A stretch of 34,770 bases of DNA from Pseudomonas donghuensis (GTDB lineage Bacteria; Pseudomonadota; Gammaproteobacteria; Pseudomonadales; Pseudomonadaceae): the NCBI RefSeq assembly GCF_000259195.1, contig NZ_JH650771.1, forward strand, positions 40,780-75,549. The letters are read 5' to 3'. The first letter of the stretch is position 1; each line of letters begins with the position of its first letter. Made by a program: the position numbers and the translations under genes. The notes beneath the pieces were generated by a model. That model was not told the origin of the DNA, did not search any database, and saw nothing but the letters and a program-made list of their open reading frames with translations. Positions 18,952 through 28,649 of this stretch are shown in pieces.

Positions 18952-19046
18952 TCTAAGTCCCCTTATATCTCTATTGAGTTTGTTTCTAAGTATGTAATGA
19001 AAAGCTAAACGAGCGCTGGGTGGCCTGTTGACACTTAAGTGCCGCT

Positions 19047-19075
19047 TTATAACAAGGGCCTGAAAATACTGTCAA
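19047..19075 (-). promoter_or_regulatory. Strong sigma70-type promoter for hupB
   Basis: On the minus strand TTGACA (19070-19075) is followed after 17 bases by TTATAA (19047-19052), a near-consensus match. It lies about 95 bases before the hupB GTG. A perfect palindrome, CACTTAAGTG at 19032-19041, covers the expected transcription start. Confidence 0.75.
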
Positions 19076-19099
19076 GAAAGCCCCCCAGCCAAATACGTA

Positions 19100-21496
19100 C
19101 TAATGCGTGCTGATTCTTTCCTTGGAATCGCTGTCGCGCTTTTCATCCTTGGCGACAATCTCCGGAGCCACATCGGGCAAGGGCTCCGGGGCGTATTGCA
19201 GCGCAATTTGGAGGACTTCGTCAATCCATTTGACCGGTTTAATCTGCAGATCCTGCTTAATATTCTCAGGAATTTCCTTCAAATCGCGCACATTCTCTTC
19301 CGGAATGATCACCGTCTTGATTCCACCACGGTGAGCGGCCAGTAGTTTTTCCTTCAAACCACCAATCGCCAGCACCTGGCCACGCAGGGTGATCTCACCG
19401 GTCATGGCCACATCGGCACGCACCGGAATCTGGGTCAGGGCCGAGACCAGGGCGGTGCACATGCCGATACCGGCGCTTGGACCGTCCTTGGGCGTGGCAC
19501 CTTCGGGCATGTGGATATGGGTGTCGCGCTTCTCGTGGAAGTCGGCAGGAATACCCAGGCTCCGCGCCCGGCTGCGCACCACGGTTTGCGCGGCGGTGAT
19601 CGATTCGACCATGACATCACCGAGCGAACCGGTCTTGATCAGTTGGCCCTTGCCCGGGATAACTGCCGCTTCGATGGTCAGCAATTCGCCGCCCACCTGG
19701 GTCCAGGCCAGGCCAGTGACCTGACCGACCTGATCCTGCTGCTCGGCCAGCCCGTAGCGGTACTTGCGCACGCCAAGGTAGTGCTCGAGCTGCTCGCCCG
19801 TGACCTTCACCGCCACCTGCTTGAGGCCGGCGTGCTCCTTAACCACCTTGCGGCAGATTTTCGCGATCTGGCGCTCCAGGCCCCGCACACCGGCTTCGCG
19901 GGTGTAATAGCGAATGATGTCGCGAATGGCCGTGACATCGACCTCCAGCTCGCCCTTCTTCAGGCCGTTGGCCTTGATCTGCTTGGGCGACAGGTACTTG
20001 ACCGCGATGTTGATCTTCTCGTCTTCGGTGTAACCCGGCAGACGGATGACTTCCATCCGGTCCAGCAGGGCTGGCGGAATGTTCATCGAGTTGGAGGTGC
20101 AGAGGAACATCACGTCCGAGAGGTCGTAGTCGACTTCCAGGTAGTGATCGTTGAAGTTGTGGTTCTGCTCGGGGTCGAGCACTTCCAGCAGCGCCGAGGC
20201 CGGGTCGCCACGCATGTCGCTGCCCATCTTGTCGATTTCGTCGAGCAGGAACAGCGGGTTGCGCACGCCAACCTTGGTCATTTTCTGAATCAGACGACCG
20301 GGCATCGAACCGATGTAGGTACGGCGGTGGCCGCGAATCTCGGCTTCATCACGCACGCCGCCCAGGGCCATGCGCACGAACTTGCGGTTGGTGGCACTGG
20401 CGATCGACTCGGCCAGCGAGGTTTTACCCACGCCAGGCGGCCCTACCAGGCACAGTACCGGGCCACGGATCTTTTTCACCCGCTTCTGCACGGCGAGGTA
20501 CTCAAGGATGCGCTCCTTGACCTCTTCCAGCCCGTAGTGGTCGGCGTCGAGGATTTCCTCGGCCTTGGCCAGGTCCAGGCGCACCTTGCTCTGGGCCTTC
20601 CACGGCACCTGCACCAGCCAGTCGAGGTAGGAACGCACGACAGTGGCCTCAGCCGACATCGGTGACATCTGCTTGAGCTTGTTCAGCTCGGCCTGGGCCT
20701 TGGCATAGGCATCCTTGGGCAGGCCGGCGGCGTCGAGGCGCTTTTTCAGCTCTTCGACTTCGTTGTGACCTTCTTCGCTGTCGCCGAGCTCTTTCTGAAT
20801 GGCCTTCATCTGCTCATTCAGGTAGTACTCGCGCTGGCTGCGCTCCATCTGCTTCTTGACCCGGCCACGGATACGCTTCTCGACCTGCAGCAGGTCGATC
20901 TCGGCATCCAGCAGCGCCAGCACGTGTTCAACACGGGCCGAAAGGTCGAGGATTTCGAGGATTTCCTGCTTCTGCTCGATCTTCAGCGCCATATGCGCTG
21001 CCATGGTGTCGACCAGGCGCCCAGGCTCGTCGATGCTGTTGAGCGACGACAGGACTTCAGCCGGGACTTTCTTGCCCAGCTGAACATATTGTTCAAATTG
21101 TGACAGCAAGCTACGGACGAAGACTTCAGACTCGCGTTCGGCAGCCTGGGACTCGTCGATCAGCGAAACCTCGGCACGAATGTGCCCGTCGACTTCGTTG
21201 AAACGCTCAACGGCACCGCGCTGCTCACCTTCGACCAGCACCTTGACGGTGCCATCGGGCAGTTTCAGCAGTTGCAGGACGGTGGCAATGGTACCGACGC
21301 GGTACAGGGCGTCTTCGCCTGGATCGTCGTCAGCGGGGTTCTTCTGGGCCAGCAGGAGGATCTGCTTCTCGCCCGTCATCGCGGCCTCAAGGGCCTCGAT
21401 GGACTTCTCGCGCCCCACGAACAGTGGGATGACCATATGCGGATAAACGACGACATCACGCAATGGCAGGAGAGGCAAGTCGAGGGTGGTCTTCAT
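19100..21496 (-). CDS. lon: ATP-dependent protease Lon
   Basis: 798 residues, normal for LonA. A cytoplasmic AAA+ protease that degrades damaged and regulatory proteins. Domains in order: N-terminal LON substrate domain (about 5-200), coiled-coil section, AAA+ module with Walker [10 protein letters not shown] at 352-360 and Walker B LFLLDEID near 415-422, and the protease domain with Ser674 (KDGPSAG) and Lys717 (GGLKEK), the catalytic dyad. The C-terminal tail after about 770 is charged and probably disordered. It lies between clpX and hupB on the same strand, with a sigma32-like promoter about 60 bases upstream. Confidence 0.98.
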   Translation of the reverse strand: MKTTLDLPLLPLRDVVVYPHMVIPLFVGREKSIEALEAAMTGEKQILLLAQKNPADDDPGEDALYRVGTIATVLQLLKLPDGTVKVLVEGEQRGAVERFNEVDGHIRAEVSLIDESQAAERESEVFVRSLLSQFEQYVQLGKKVPAEVLSSLNSIDEPGRLVDTMAAHMALKIEQKQEILEILDLSARVEHVLALLDAEIDLLQVEKRIRGRVKKQMERSQREYYLNEQMKAIQKELGDSEEGHNEVEELKKRLDAAGLPKDAYAKAQAELNKLKQMSPMSAEATVVRSYLDWLVQVPWKAQSKVRLDLAKAEEILDADHYGLEEVKERILEYLAVQKRVKKIRGPVLCLVGPPGVGKTSLAESIASATNRKFVRMALGGVRDEAEIRGHRRTYIGSMPGRLIQKMTKVGVRNPLFLLDEIDKMGSDMRGDPASALLEVLDPEQNHNFNDHYLEVDYDLSDVMFLCTSNSMNIPPALLDRMEVIRLPGYTEDEKINIAVKYLSPKQIKANGLKKGELEVDVTAIRDIIRYYTREAGVRGLERQIAKICRKVVKEHAGLKQVAVKVTGEQLEHYLGVRKYRYGLAEQQDQVGQVTGLAWTQVGGELLTIEAAVIPGKGQLIKTGSLGDVMVESITAAQTVVRSRARSLGIPADFHEKRDTHIHMPEGATPKDGPSAGIGMCTALVSALTQIPVRADVAMTGEITLRGQVLAIGGLKEKLLAAHRGGIKTVIIPEENVRDLKEIPENIKQDLQIKPVKWIDEVLQIALQYAPEPLPDVAPEIVAKDEKRDSDSKERISTH

Positions 21497-21555
21497 GATT
21501 TCGCCTCTACAGCGGCCTTATGGCCGGAAACCGATGGAATTTGAGCGTGGAGTTA

Positions 21556-21584
21556 ATGTGGGGGCAGGCCCGCAAAAAAACAAG
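21556..21584 (-). promoter_or_regulatory. Sigma32 (heat-shock) promoter candidate for lon
   Basis: On the minus strand CTTGTT (21579-21584), a 15-base spacer, and CCCCACAT (21556-21563). The heat-shock consensus is CTTGAA and CCCCATNT with 13-17 bases between. The site is about 60 bases before the lon ATG. lon is a known sigma32 target in E. coli; the call here is from sequence only. Confidence 0.65.
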
Positions 21585-21600
21585 CGCTGCGACAGGAAAA

Positions 21601-21625
21601 GCAAAGGGGCCCGAAGGCCCCTTGC
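21601..21625 (-). terminator. Rho-independent terminator after clpX
   Basis: AAGGGGCC at 21604-21611 pairs with GGCCCCTT at 21616-21623 around a stable TTCG loop on the minus strand, with GC pairs extending the stem. It is followed on the minus strand by TTTGCTTTTCC. It lies just downstream of the clpX stop and upstream of the lon promoter. Confidence 0.8.
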
Positions 21626-21647
21626 TTGAATCGAGCCGCAGGGCGAC

Positions 21648-22931
<1,284 letters not shown>

Positions 22932-22964
22932 TCGATCGATCCAATCCGGTAGGCTTGCAACACA

Positions 22965-22993
22965 AGATGAAGGCAATTGCGGGCTTTTTCAAG
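22965..22993 (-). promoter_or_regulatory. Sigma32-like promoter candidate for clpX
   Basis: On the minus strand a consensus CTTGAA (22988-22993), a 15-base spacer, then CTTCATCT (22965-22972), which keeps the CAT-T part of the heat-shock -10 element. It lies in the clpP-clpX gap, about 34 bases before the clpX start. Confidence 0.4.
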
Positions 22994-23039
22994 TCCGCAA
23001 GTAGGCGCAATGCGCGCCCGCCTGCTCTGGCACCCGGAT

Positions 23040-23681
23040 TCAGGAGGCCAGTTGCCGCTTGTCGTAGACCGAGTCGATCAGGCCGTATTCGGCTGCGCGC
23101 TCGGCGCTCATGAAATTGTCGCGCTCAGTGTCACGCTTGATGGTCTCCAGGTCTTGACCTGTGTGGTAGGCCAGCAACTCGTTCAGACGCGACTTGATGG
23201 AAAGGATTTCCTTGGCGTGGATCTCGATATCCGTCGCCTGCCCCTGGAAACCGCCCAGTGGCTGGTGAATCATCACCCGCGAGTTCGGCAGGCAATGACG
23301 CTTGCCTTTTGCACCCGCAGCCAACAGGAAAGCACCCATGCTGCAGGCTTGGCCGATGCAGATGGTCGAGACGTCCGGCTTGATGAACTGCATGGTGTCG
23401 TAGATCGACATACCGGCAGTCACCGAACCGCCCGGCGAGTTGATGTAGAGATGGATATCCTTGTCCGGGTTTTCCGCTTCAAGGAACAGCATCTGCGCCG
23501 CTACCAGGTTGGCCATGTAGTCCTCTACCGGGCCGACCAGGAAGATCACCCGCTCCTTCAGAAGGCGCGAGTAGATGTCATAGGCGCGTTCGCCACGAGC
23601 GGATTGCTCGATAACCATCGGGACCAGGCCGCCTGCGGCCTGGATGTCAGAGCTCTGCTGATAATAAGAATTGCGGGACAT
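23040..23681 (-). CDS. clpP: ATP-dependent Clp protease proteolytic subunit ClpP
   Basis: 213 residues from the ATG at 23681 ([10 protein letters not shown]). A GTG three codons earlier is possible but sits only three bases from the GGAG that would serve it. ClpP forms the double-ring serine protease chamber used with ClpX and ClpA. The catalytic triad is visible: Ser114 (GQACSMGAF), His139 (MIHQPLGG) and Asp188 (ERDNF). The first residues before about 14 are likely a propeptide. It is the middle gene of tig-clpP-clpX. Confidence 0.97.
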   Translation of the reverse strand: MSRNSYYQQSSDIQAAGGLVPMVIEQSARGERAYDIYSRLLKERVIFLVGPVEDYMANLVAAQMLFLEAENPDKDIHLYINSPGGSVTAGMSIYDTMQFIKPDVSTICIGQACSMGAFLLAAGAKGKRHCLPNSRVMIHQPLGGFQGQATDIEIHAKEILSIKSRLNELLAYHTGQDLETIKRDTERDNFMSAERAAEYGLIDSVYDKRQLAS

Positions 23682-23720
23682 GTCCTGCACTCACTCCCAA
23701 ATAGTCATGTCTTGAATACG

Positions 23721-23748
23721 CACAAGCCAGCTCGAAGGCTGGCTTGTG
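23721..23748 (-). terminator. Hairpin in the tig-clpP gap, attenuator-like
   Basis: An 11-base stem, CACAAGCCAGC at 23721-23731 and GCTGGCTTGTG at 23738-23748, with a six-base loop. Read on the minus strand it is followed by CGTATTCAAG, with no U-tract, so full termination of tig transcripts is unlikely. It ends about 40 bases before the clpP start. Confidence 0.5.
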
Positions 23749-23772
23749 GTGTTTTCCTACGAAAGAAGGAAA

Positions 23773-25083
23773 TCAGTCAGCGGCAGGTGCCTGGGCTGGC
23801 TTGACAGCTTCTTCGTAAGAGACCGATTTGTCGGTCACAGTCGCTTTCTGCAGAACAGTATCCACAACTTGTTCTTCCAGCACAACCGAACGGACTTCGT
23901 TCAGCTGCTGGTCGTTCTTGTAGTACCAAGCCACGACCTGCTCAGGCTCCTGGTAGGCCGAGGCCATTTCCTGGATCATTTCGCGAACGCGGGCGTCGTC
24001 AGGCTTGAGGTCGAATTGCTTGACCACTTCGGCGACGATCAGGCCCAGCACGACGCGGCGCTTGGCTTGCTCTTCGAACAGTTCAGCCGGCAGTTGCTCA
24101 GGCTTGATGTTGCCACCGAACTGCTGAACGGCTTGAACGCGCAGGCGGTTCACTTCGTTTTCCAGCAGGGCTTTCGGCACTTCGATCGGGTTGGCAGCCA
24201 GCAGGCCGTCCATTACCTGGTTCTTGACCTTGGTCTTGATCGCCTGACGCAGTTCACGCTCCATGTTCTTGCGAACTTCGGTGCGGAAACCTTCCAGGGT
24301 TGCTTCCTTGATGCCGAACTGGGCGAAGAACTCTTCGGTCAGCTCAGGCAGCTTTGGCTCGGCAACGCTGTTGACGGTAACGGTGAACTCGGCGGTTTTG
24401 CCAGCCAGGTCCAGGTTCTGGTAGTCCTCAGGGAAGGTCAGGTTCAGAACGCGCTCTTCACCCGCCTTGGCGCCAACCAGGCCTTCTTCGAAGCCCGGGA
24501 TCATGCGGCCGGAACCCAGCACCAGCTGGGTGCCCTTGGCCGAACCACCGGCGAACACTTCACCGTCGACCTTGCCGACGAAATCGATGTTCAGCTGGTC
24601 TTCGTTCTGGGCAGCGCGGTCGGCGGCTTCGAAACGAACGTTCTGCTTGCGCAGCACTTCCAGCATGTTGTCCAGGTCGGCGTCAGCCACTTCGGCGCTC
24701 AGGCGCTCGACGGCGATCGAGTCGAAACCGGCAACGGTGAACTCAGGGAACACTTCGAAAATGGCGACGTATTCCAGGTCCTTGCCCTTTTCGAACGATT
24801 TTGGCTCGACGGCAGGGGCGCCAGCCGGGTTCAGCTTCTGCTCGACCACGGCTTCGTAGAAGGAAGCCTGTACCAGGTCGCCGAAGGCTTCCTGACGGGC
24901 GGCGTCTTCGTAGCGCTGACGGATCACGCTCATCGGCACTTTGCCAGGACGGAAGCCTGGGACCTTGGCACGACGGGCAGTCTGTTGCAGACGCTTGTTG
25001 ACTTCGGTCTCGACGCGCTCGGCCGGAACGGCGATGGTCATGCGGCGCTCGAGAGCAGAAGTATTTTCAACAGAAACTTGCAT
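23773..25083 (-). CDS. tig: Trigger factor, ribosome-associated chaperone and prolyl isomerase
   Basis: 436 residues from the ATG at 25083, which has GAGGAA six bases upstream; an earlier in-frame start at 25146 is beyond the mapped promoter and is rejected. Trigger factor meets nascent chains at the ribosome exit. The ribosome-binding signature GFRPGKVP sits at 43-50 as in E. coli. The FKBP-type isomerase domain follows (about 155-245; [14 protein letters not shown] and [15 protein letters not shown]), then the helical C-terminal chaperone arms. The tail is Ala/Pro-rich. It is the first gene of the tig-clpP-clpX cluster. Confidence 0.97.
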   Translation of the reverse strand: MQVSVENTSALERRMTIAVPAERVETEVNKRLQQTARRAKVPGFRPGKVPMSVIRQRYEDAARQEAFGDLVQASFYEAVVEQKLNPAGAPAVEPKSFEKGKDLEYVAIFEVFPEFTVAGFDSIAVERLSAEVADADLDNMLEVLRKQNVRFEAADRAAQNEDQLNIDFVGKVDGEVFAGGSAKGTQLVLGSGRMIPGFEEGLVGAKAGEERVLNLTFPEDYQNLDLAGKTAEFTVTVNSVAEPKLPELTEEFFAQFGIKEATLEGFRTEVRKNMERELRQAIKTKVKNQVMDGLLAANPIEVPKALLENEVNRLRVQAVQQFGGNIKPEQLPAELFEEQAKRRVVLGLIVAEVVKQFDLKPDDARVREMIQEMASAYQEPEQVVAWYYKNDQQLNEVRSVVLEEQVVDTVLQKATVTDKSVSYEEAVKPAQAPAAD

Positions 25084-25144
25084 GGATATTCCTCGTTGCA
25101 CAGACGTTAGCCGGCGATACCCGACTCCAGAATCAAGGGCAAGC

Positions 25145-25173
25145 ATTCTAGTGGCTCAAAGGCCAGAAGTCAC
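25145..25173 (-). promoter_or_regulatory. Sigma70-type promoter candidate for tig
   Basis: On the minus strand GTGACT (25168-25173), a 17-base spacer and TAGAAT (25145-25150). It lies about 60 bases before the tig ATG. The -35 match is four of six. The rest of the 271-base gap up to 25354 shows nothing else I can support. Confidence 0.5.
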
Positions 25174-25354
25174 CCCGTTCAAGACAACGGGAAAGCACGC
25201 CGGTCCATTTCATTCAAAGACCCCGGCAAAAATCCCGCCGAGGGCCGCTCAACACACGCAGGCCCTGGCCTGGACCCCACACGTGAACGCATGACGATCC
25301 AGCCCCGGGGCTGCAGAAAATATTGTCAAAACACTACAAAACCGAGTCGCCGCA

Positions 25355-25657
25355 TTACGGCGCCTCCTCGATGATGTCATTGAACGCGCAATACTCTTCC
25401 CACTCCATCCCCAGCGCCTCGGCCGCTTCGCGGTGCACCTCAAGGCGCATGGCCGCAAGCTCCCCGGGGGACTCGGCGATCAACTGCAAGGTCAACTCCC
25501 AGGGTTCCAGCCCCTGCTCCTGCGCGGCATCCTCGAAGGCCCAGAGGACCTGCTGAGCCTGCTCGTGCTCGCTGAGCGCGGCGATCTCCTCGCGCATCTG
25601 CGGATGGGCCTGGAGATAGCGCTGCAGGGCAATGGCCTGACGTTCGGGTGAAATCAT
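25355..25657 (-). CDS. Small acidic protein of unknown function
   Basis: 100 residues from the ATG at 25657, which has GGAAG six bases upstream; the longer frame from 25693 would add 12 residues with no support. I do not recognise a family. The protein is acidic and looks almost fully helical (ISPERQAIALQRYLQAHP, then EIAALSEHEQAQQVLWAFED), with no signal peptide, membrane segment or metal motif. It ends in an acidic patch, NDIIEEAP. It is on the same strand as tig but 271 bases upstream of it with a tig promoter between, so it is probably its own unit. Confidence 0.75.
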   Translation of the reverse strand: MISPERQAIALQRYLQAHPQMREEIAALSEHEQAQQVLWAFEDAAQEQGLEPWELTLQLIAESPGELAAMRLEVHREAAEALGMEWEEYCAFNDIIEEAP

Positions 25658-25775
25658 GGTGCTCTTCCTTCCTGTGACCGGACGCCGGATCACTGTTTAA
25701 CCGGCTGAAATCTATCAGCTTTTGATTGATTGTCACCAGGCCGTAAAAAAATGTGAGGATAATCCCCTCCGGTTG

Positions 25776-25789
25776 TCGGAAATTTCCGA
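25776..25789. repeat. 14-base perfect palindrome in the gap before the secreted-protein gene
   Basis: TCGGAAATTTCCGA reads the same on both strands. It is flanked by CCCCT at 25764-25768 and AGGGG at 25795-25799, which also pair. It lies between two divergent small genes (starts at 25657 and 25920), a usual place for an operator. No factor can be named. Confidence 0.5.
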
Positions 25790-25819
25790 AACAAAGGGGC
25801 AAGGCAATTGTCTAGGCAC

Positions 25820-25840
25820 CGCTAGCAGATTAAGCTAGCG
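25820..25840. repeat. Inverted repeat upstream of the secreted-protein gene
   Basis: CGCTAGC at 25820-25826 and GCTAGCG at 25834-25840 with a seven-base spacer, about 80 bases before the GTG start at 25920. It lacks a T-run, so an operator or leader hairpin is more likely than a terminator. Confidence 0.45.
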
Positions 25841-25919
25841 ATGCGCCACGCCGGTAATACGTTTCATTCCTATTTGCCGGTTCCGATGTAATAAACAGCG
25901 CTACATCAAGGAAGTACCT

Positions 25920-26330
25920 GTGCTGAATAAACTATTGCTCGCCAGTTGCCTGGCTCTGTGCAGCTCGACCGCATCTGCCACGTTGCTGCAGACCTCCTTC
26001 GACCCTGATGCACGCTATTCGATCATCAGCGTGTCCGGCGACATCTCCCAACGCACCGTCATCACCCAGCGTGTTGGCCTCAGTGGAACCAGCTACAGTG
26101 CTCGCCAGTTCGATTGCACTGCTCGAACCGTACGCTTCCTGGGCACGGGGACATCGCTGGACGACCTGAAAAGCGCCGTCGCCGACAAGGAGTCCACGCC
26201 AATCTTCAAGGGCTCGTTGGCCAGGGCCATCAGCCAGGCCGCTTGCGAAGAAAGCGTGACTCCTGACACTACCGCGGACATCCAAAGCGCTGCGTCCAGC
26301 CACAGCCAATTGGTGAACGAAGCGAACTAA
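25920..26330 (+). CDS. Small secreted protein of unknown function
   Basis: 136 residues from a GTG at 25920 with AAGGAAG six bases upstream. A clear signal peptide (NKLLLASCLALCSSTASA) predicts export to the periplasm or beyond, giving a mature protein of about 115 residues beginning TLLQ. The mature part has two cysteines, one in RQFDCTARTVRFLG and one in ISQAACEES, which could form a disulfide. I do not recognise the family. The stop is 5 bases before the Fur box of the sigma-factor gene, but no terminator lies between, so low-level read-through into the sigma gene is possible. Confidence 0.7.
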   Translation: MLNKLLLASCLALCSSTASATLLQTSFDPDARYSIISVSGDISQRTVITQRVGLSGTSYSARQFDCTARTVRFLGTGTSLDDLKSAVADKESTPIFKGSLARAISQAACEESVTPDTTADIQSAASSHSQLVNEAN

Positions 26331-26331
26331 C

Positions 26332-26350
26332 AGCAATGATTATCATTTGA
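26332..26350 (+). promoter_or_regulatory. Fur box upstream of the ECF sigma factor gene
   Basis: A 19-base window centred on 26341 holds the perfect palindrome AATGATTATCATT (26335-26347). It matches the Fur consensus at 12 of 19 positions, including the whole inner core apart from the centre. It implies iron repression of the sigma/anti-sigma pair. Confidence 0.8.
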
Positions 26351-26369
26351 TATATATTCTCGTTATACT
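26340..26369 (+). promoter_or_regulatory. Promoter of the ECF sigma factor gene, overlapping the Fur box
   Basis: TTATCA at 26340-26345 (four of six to the -35 consensus), an 18-base spacer and TATACT at 26364-26369. The -35 element lies inside the Fur palindrome, so bound Fur would block RNA polymerase. Confidence 0.55.
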
Positions 26370-26405
26370 GCGAGCCCGTTTGCTTTATGCCCGGTCTCGC
26401 CCCCG

Positions 26406-26921
26406 ATGGACACCCGCCACTCTCCAGCCGCGCTCAACACCTGCCTGAGCACACTCTACAACGACCATCACCGCTGGCTGCACCGATGGCTGCGAAACCG
26501 CATCGGCTGCCCGGAACATGCCGCCGACATTGCCCAGGACACCTTCCTGAGCATTCTCAGCTCCAAGGACCTGTTCAGCATTCGCGAGCCGCGCTCGTTC
26601 CTGTCGACCGTGGCGCGGCGGCTGATGGCCAATGTCTATCGCCGGCGCCTGGTCGAACAGGCGTATCTGCAAGCGTTGGCCAGCCTGCCCGAAACAGTGG
26701 AACCCTCACCCGAAGTCCGCGTGCTGGCACTCGAAGCACTGGCCTTGCTCGACCGCATGCTCGACGCCTTGCCGGGCAAGGTCCGCGAAGCGTTCCTGCT
26801 GTCGCACCTGCAGGGTTTGAAGATCGCCGAAATCGCTGAGCGCCTGCAGGTCAGCAGCCGCTCGGTGAAGCTCTACCTGGTTCGAGCCAACCAACACTGC
26901 TTTTTTGCCGACCTGTCATGA
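26406..26921 (+). CDS. FecI-type ECF sigma factor (heme-responsive, inferred)
   Basis: 171 residues, the length of iron-starvation ECF sigma factors. Region 2 includes RIGCPEHAADIAQDTFLSIL (about 32-51), the core-binding and -10 region. Region 4 is LPGKVREAFLLSHLQGLKIAEIAERL with the helix-turn-helix ending in SSRSVKLYL. No sigma 1.1 or 3 region is present, as expected. Its last codons overlap the start of the FecR gene (ATGA), so the two are translationally coupled. A Fur box covers its promoter. The likely target is the heme receptor operon that ends next door on the other strand, by analogy with HurI of Bordetella and HasI of P. aeruginosa; this link is inferred from neighbourhood. Confidence 0.92.
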   Translation: MDTRHSPAALNTCLSTLYNDHHRWLHRWLRNRIGCPEHAADIAQDTFLSILSSKDLFSIREPRSFLSTVARRLMANVYRRRLVEQAYLQALASLPETVEPSPEVRVLALEALALLDRMLDALPGKVREAFLLSHLQGLKIAEIAERLQVSSRSVKLYLVRANQHCFFADLS

Positions 26922-27874
26922 GCCCCTCGCCATTCAATCCGCGCACCACCCGCGAAGCTGCACAATGGCTCACCGAAACCATGGACGGCCGGCTCAGCCC
27001 CGAGCAGCAGCAAGCGCTGGAACACTGGCGCGCCGCCCATCCGGATAACGAACGCGCCTGGCAGCACATCGAAGCGCTACGCCGCCGGATGGCCGGGCTG
27101 GAGCCGCAGGCCGGCTACAAGAGCCTGTCCCTCGGCAAGCGGAGCAGTCGCCGCCAAACGCTGAAAACCCTGGTGCTGCTCGGCCTGTTCGGCTGCGCCG
27201 GGCAACTGGCCTACCGCAACGTCTGGCGCCCTAGTCAGACTCTGACCTACAGCAACGGTGCCAGCGCGCCGCAGCACATTACCCTGGAGGACGGCAGCCA
27301 GCTGACCCTGGATGCTGACACCGAGGTAGCAGTGCAGTTCGATAGCCAGCAACGCCGCATCGAGTTACGCAGCGGGCGCGTGCTGATCAGCAGCGGCCAC
27401 CCGCCGGACGCCGCCCAGCGGCCACTTGGCGTGGCAACGCCGCAGGGCCTGGTGCGGGCATTGGGGACACGCTTTTGCGTCGAACTGCAACCGGGCCTGA
27501 CCCAGGTCGCGCTGTTCGAAGGGGTGATCGAGGTACGCACCGAGCAGTCGCCGGGCAGCACCCTGCGCCTGACACCGGGGCAACGCGCCCGCTTCACCCC
27601 GACGCGCATCGAGCCGGCTACCGCTAACCAGGCCGAGCCAGCCTGGAGCAAGGGCTTGCTGATGGCCGACAACATGCGCCTGGATGCCTTTGTCGAGCAG
27701 CTCAGCCGCTATCGGCCAGGCCTGCTGCGCTGCAGCGACGAGGTTGCCGCGCTACGTATCTCTGGCGTCTATCCGCTGGCCGATACCGATGCGGTGCTCG
27801 ACGCCCTGCCCCATTCATTGCCACTGCAGGTGCAGCGACGTTCGCGCTACTGGGTGACCTTGAGCGCTCGTTAA
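26918..27874 (+). CDS. FecR-type anti-sigma factor / transmembrane sensor
   Basis: 318 residues. The N-terminal cytoplasmic part (about 1-80) has the ARO/DUF4880-like helices TREAAQWLTETMDGRLSPEQ and NERAWQHIEALRRR that hold the sigma factor. One membrane helix follows (about 83-98, KTLVLLGLFGCAGQLA). The periplasmic FecR domain covers about 110-230 (LEDGSQLTLDADTEV, ALGTRFCVEL, LTPGQRARF), and the C-terminal portion resembles the receptor-contact region (DNMRLDAFVEQLSRYRPG). It should receive the signal from the STN domain of the receptor and release the sigma factor. Its stop is 6 bases from the stop of the convergent heme ATPase gene. Confidence 0.92.
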   Translation: MSPSPFNPRTTREAAQWLTETMDGRLSPEQQQALEHWRAAHPDNERAWQHIEALRRRMAGLEPQAGYKSLSLGKRSSRRQTLKTLVLLGLFGCAGQLAYRNVWRPSQTLTYSNGASAPQHITLEDGSQLTLDADTEVAVQFDSQQRRIELRSGRVLISSGHPPDAAQRPLGVATPQGLVRALGTRFCVELQPGLTQVALFEGVIEVRTEQSPGSTLRLTPGQRARFTPTRIEPATANQAEPAWSKGLLMADNMRLDAFVEQLSRYRPGLLRCSDEVAALRISGVYPLADTDAVLDALPHSLPLQVQRRSRYWVTLSAR

Positions 27875-27880
27875 GCACCT

Positions 27881-28648
27881 TCATGGCGCCAGCTCGATGC
27901 GCACCTGGTGCCGGCCCATCGGGCTGACATGCACCTGGGCGGCAAATACCCGGGCGATACGCTGCTCGCTGAGCACCTGGGCTGGCGCACCACTGGCACA
28001 GAGCCGGCCGCTCTCCAGCAACCACAGGCGATCGCAATAACGCGCCGCCAGGTTCAGGTCGTGTAGCACGCACACCACGGCAATCCGCGCGGAGCTGGCG
28101 AGCTTGCGCAAAACCCGCATCAGGTTCTGCTGCTGGCCGATGTCCAGGGCACTGGTGGGCTCGTCGAGCAACAGCAGGCAACCCTGGCCATCACGCCAGG
28201 CGTCAGTCGTGGGGCTGATTGCCAGCTGGTTCATGGCCCGGGCAATGGTCACCCGCTGCAGCTCGCCACCGGACAGGGACAACACCCCGCGCCCCAGCAG
28301 ATGGCGGATATCCAGGGCGTCGACAATGCCCGCGCAGGGCTCACCGGGATGCTGCTGACCGAGGCGAATGAACTCATCGACCTGCCAATCAAAGGCACTG
28401 TCCATCTGCTGGGTTACCAGGGCCCGCCTGCGCGCCAGTTGTCCGGGCAGGTAAGCAGCCAGCTCACGACCCAGCAATTCGATGCGCCCGGAATCTGGCT
28501 GCAGGTAACCAGAAATCAGCGAAAGCAGCGTGCTTTTACCTGCGCCATTGGGACCGATCAGCCCGAGCAGCTCACCGGCCTTGATCTGCGCATTGATGGG
28601 TGCCAGGGCGAACGGCTGTTCCAGGCTGACATTGATCAGTTCAAGCAT
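27881..28648 (-). CDS. hmuV: Heme ABC importer ATP-binding protein
   Basis: 255 residues from the ATG at 28648, which is one base from the permease stop; longer in-frame starts lie inside the permease gene. A single ABC ATPase domain: Walker A GPNGAGKST at 32-40, signature LSGGELQR, Walker [13 protein letters not shown], and the switch histidine in VLHDLNLAARYC. The glutamate after the signature (SGGE) and the insert NQLAISPTTDAWRDG before Walker B are common to heme and hydroxamate importers of the HmuV/PhuV/BhuV group. It is the last gene of the heme operon and powers heme passage through the permease encoded just upstream. Confidence 0.93.
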   Translation of the reverse strand: MLELINVSLEQPFALAPINAQIKAGELLGLIGPNGAGKSTLLSLISGYLQPDSGRIELLGRELAAYLPGQLARRRALVTQQMDSAFDWQVDEFIRLGQQHPGEPCAGIVDALDIRHLLGRGVLSLSGGELQRVTIARAMNQLAISPTTDAWRDGQGCLLLLDEPTSALDIGQQQNLMRVLRKLASSARIAVVCVLHDLNLAARYCDRLWLLESGRLCASGAPAQVLSEQRIARVFAAQVHVSPMGRHQVRIELAP

Positions 28649-28649
28649 C

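Noticed and set aside
23746..25110. A 454-residue open frame on the plus strand opposite tig
   Set aside because: Its whole length is antisense to trigger factor, and the composition (rich in Leu, Phe, Gln, His) is what the reverse of tig codons gives.
26347..26369. TTGATA and TATACT as the sigma-gene promoter pair
   Set aside because: Only 11 bases separate them, too short for a sigma70 promoter; TTATCA at 26340 with an 18-base spacer fits better.
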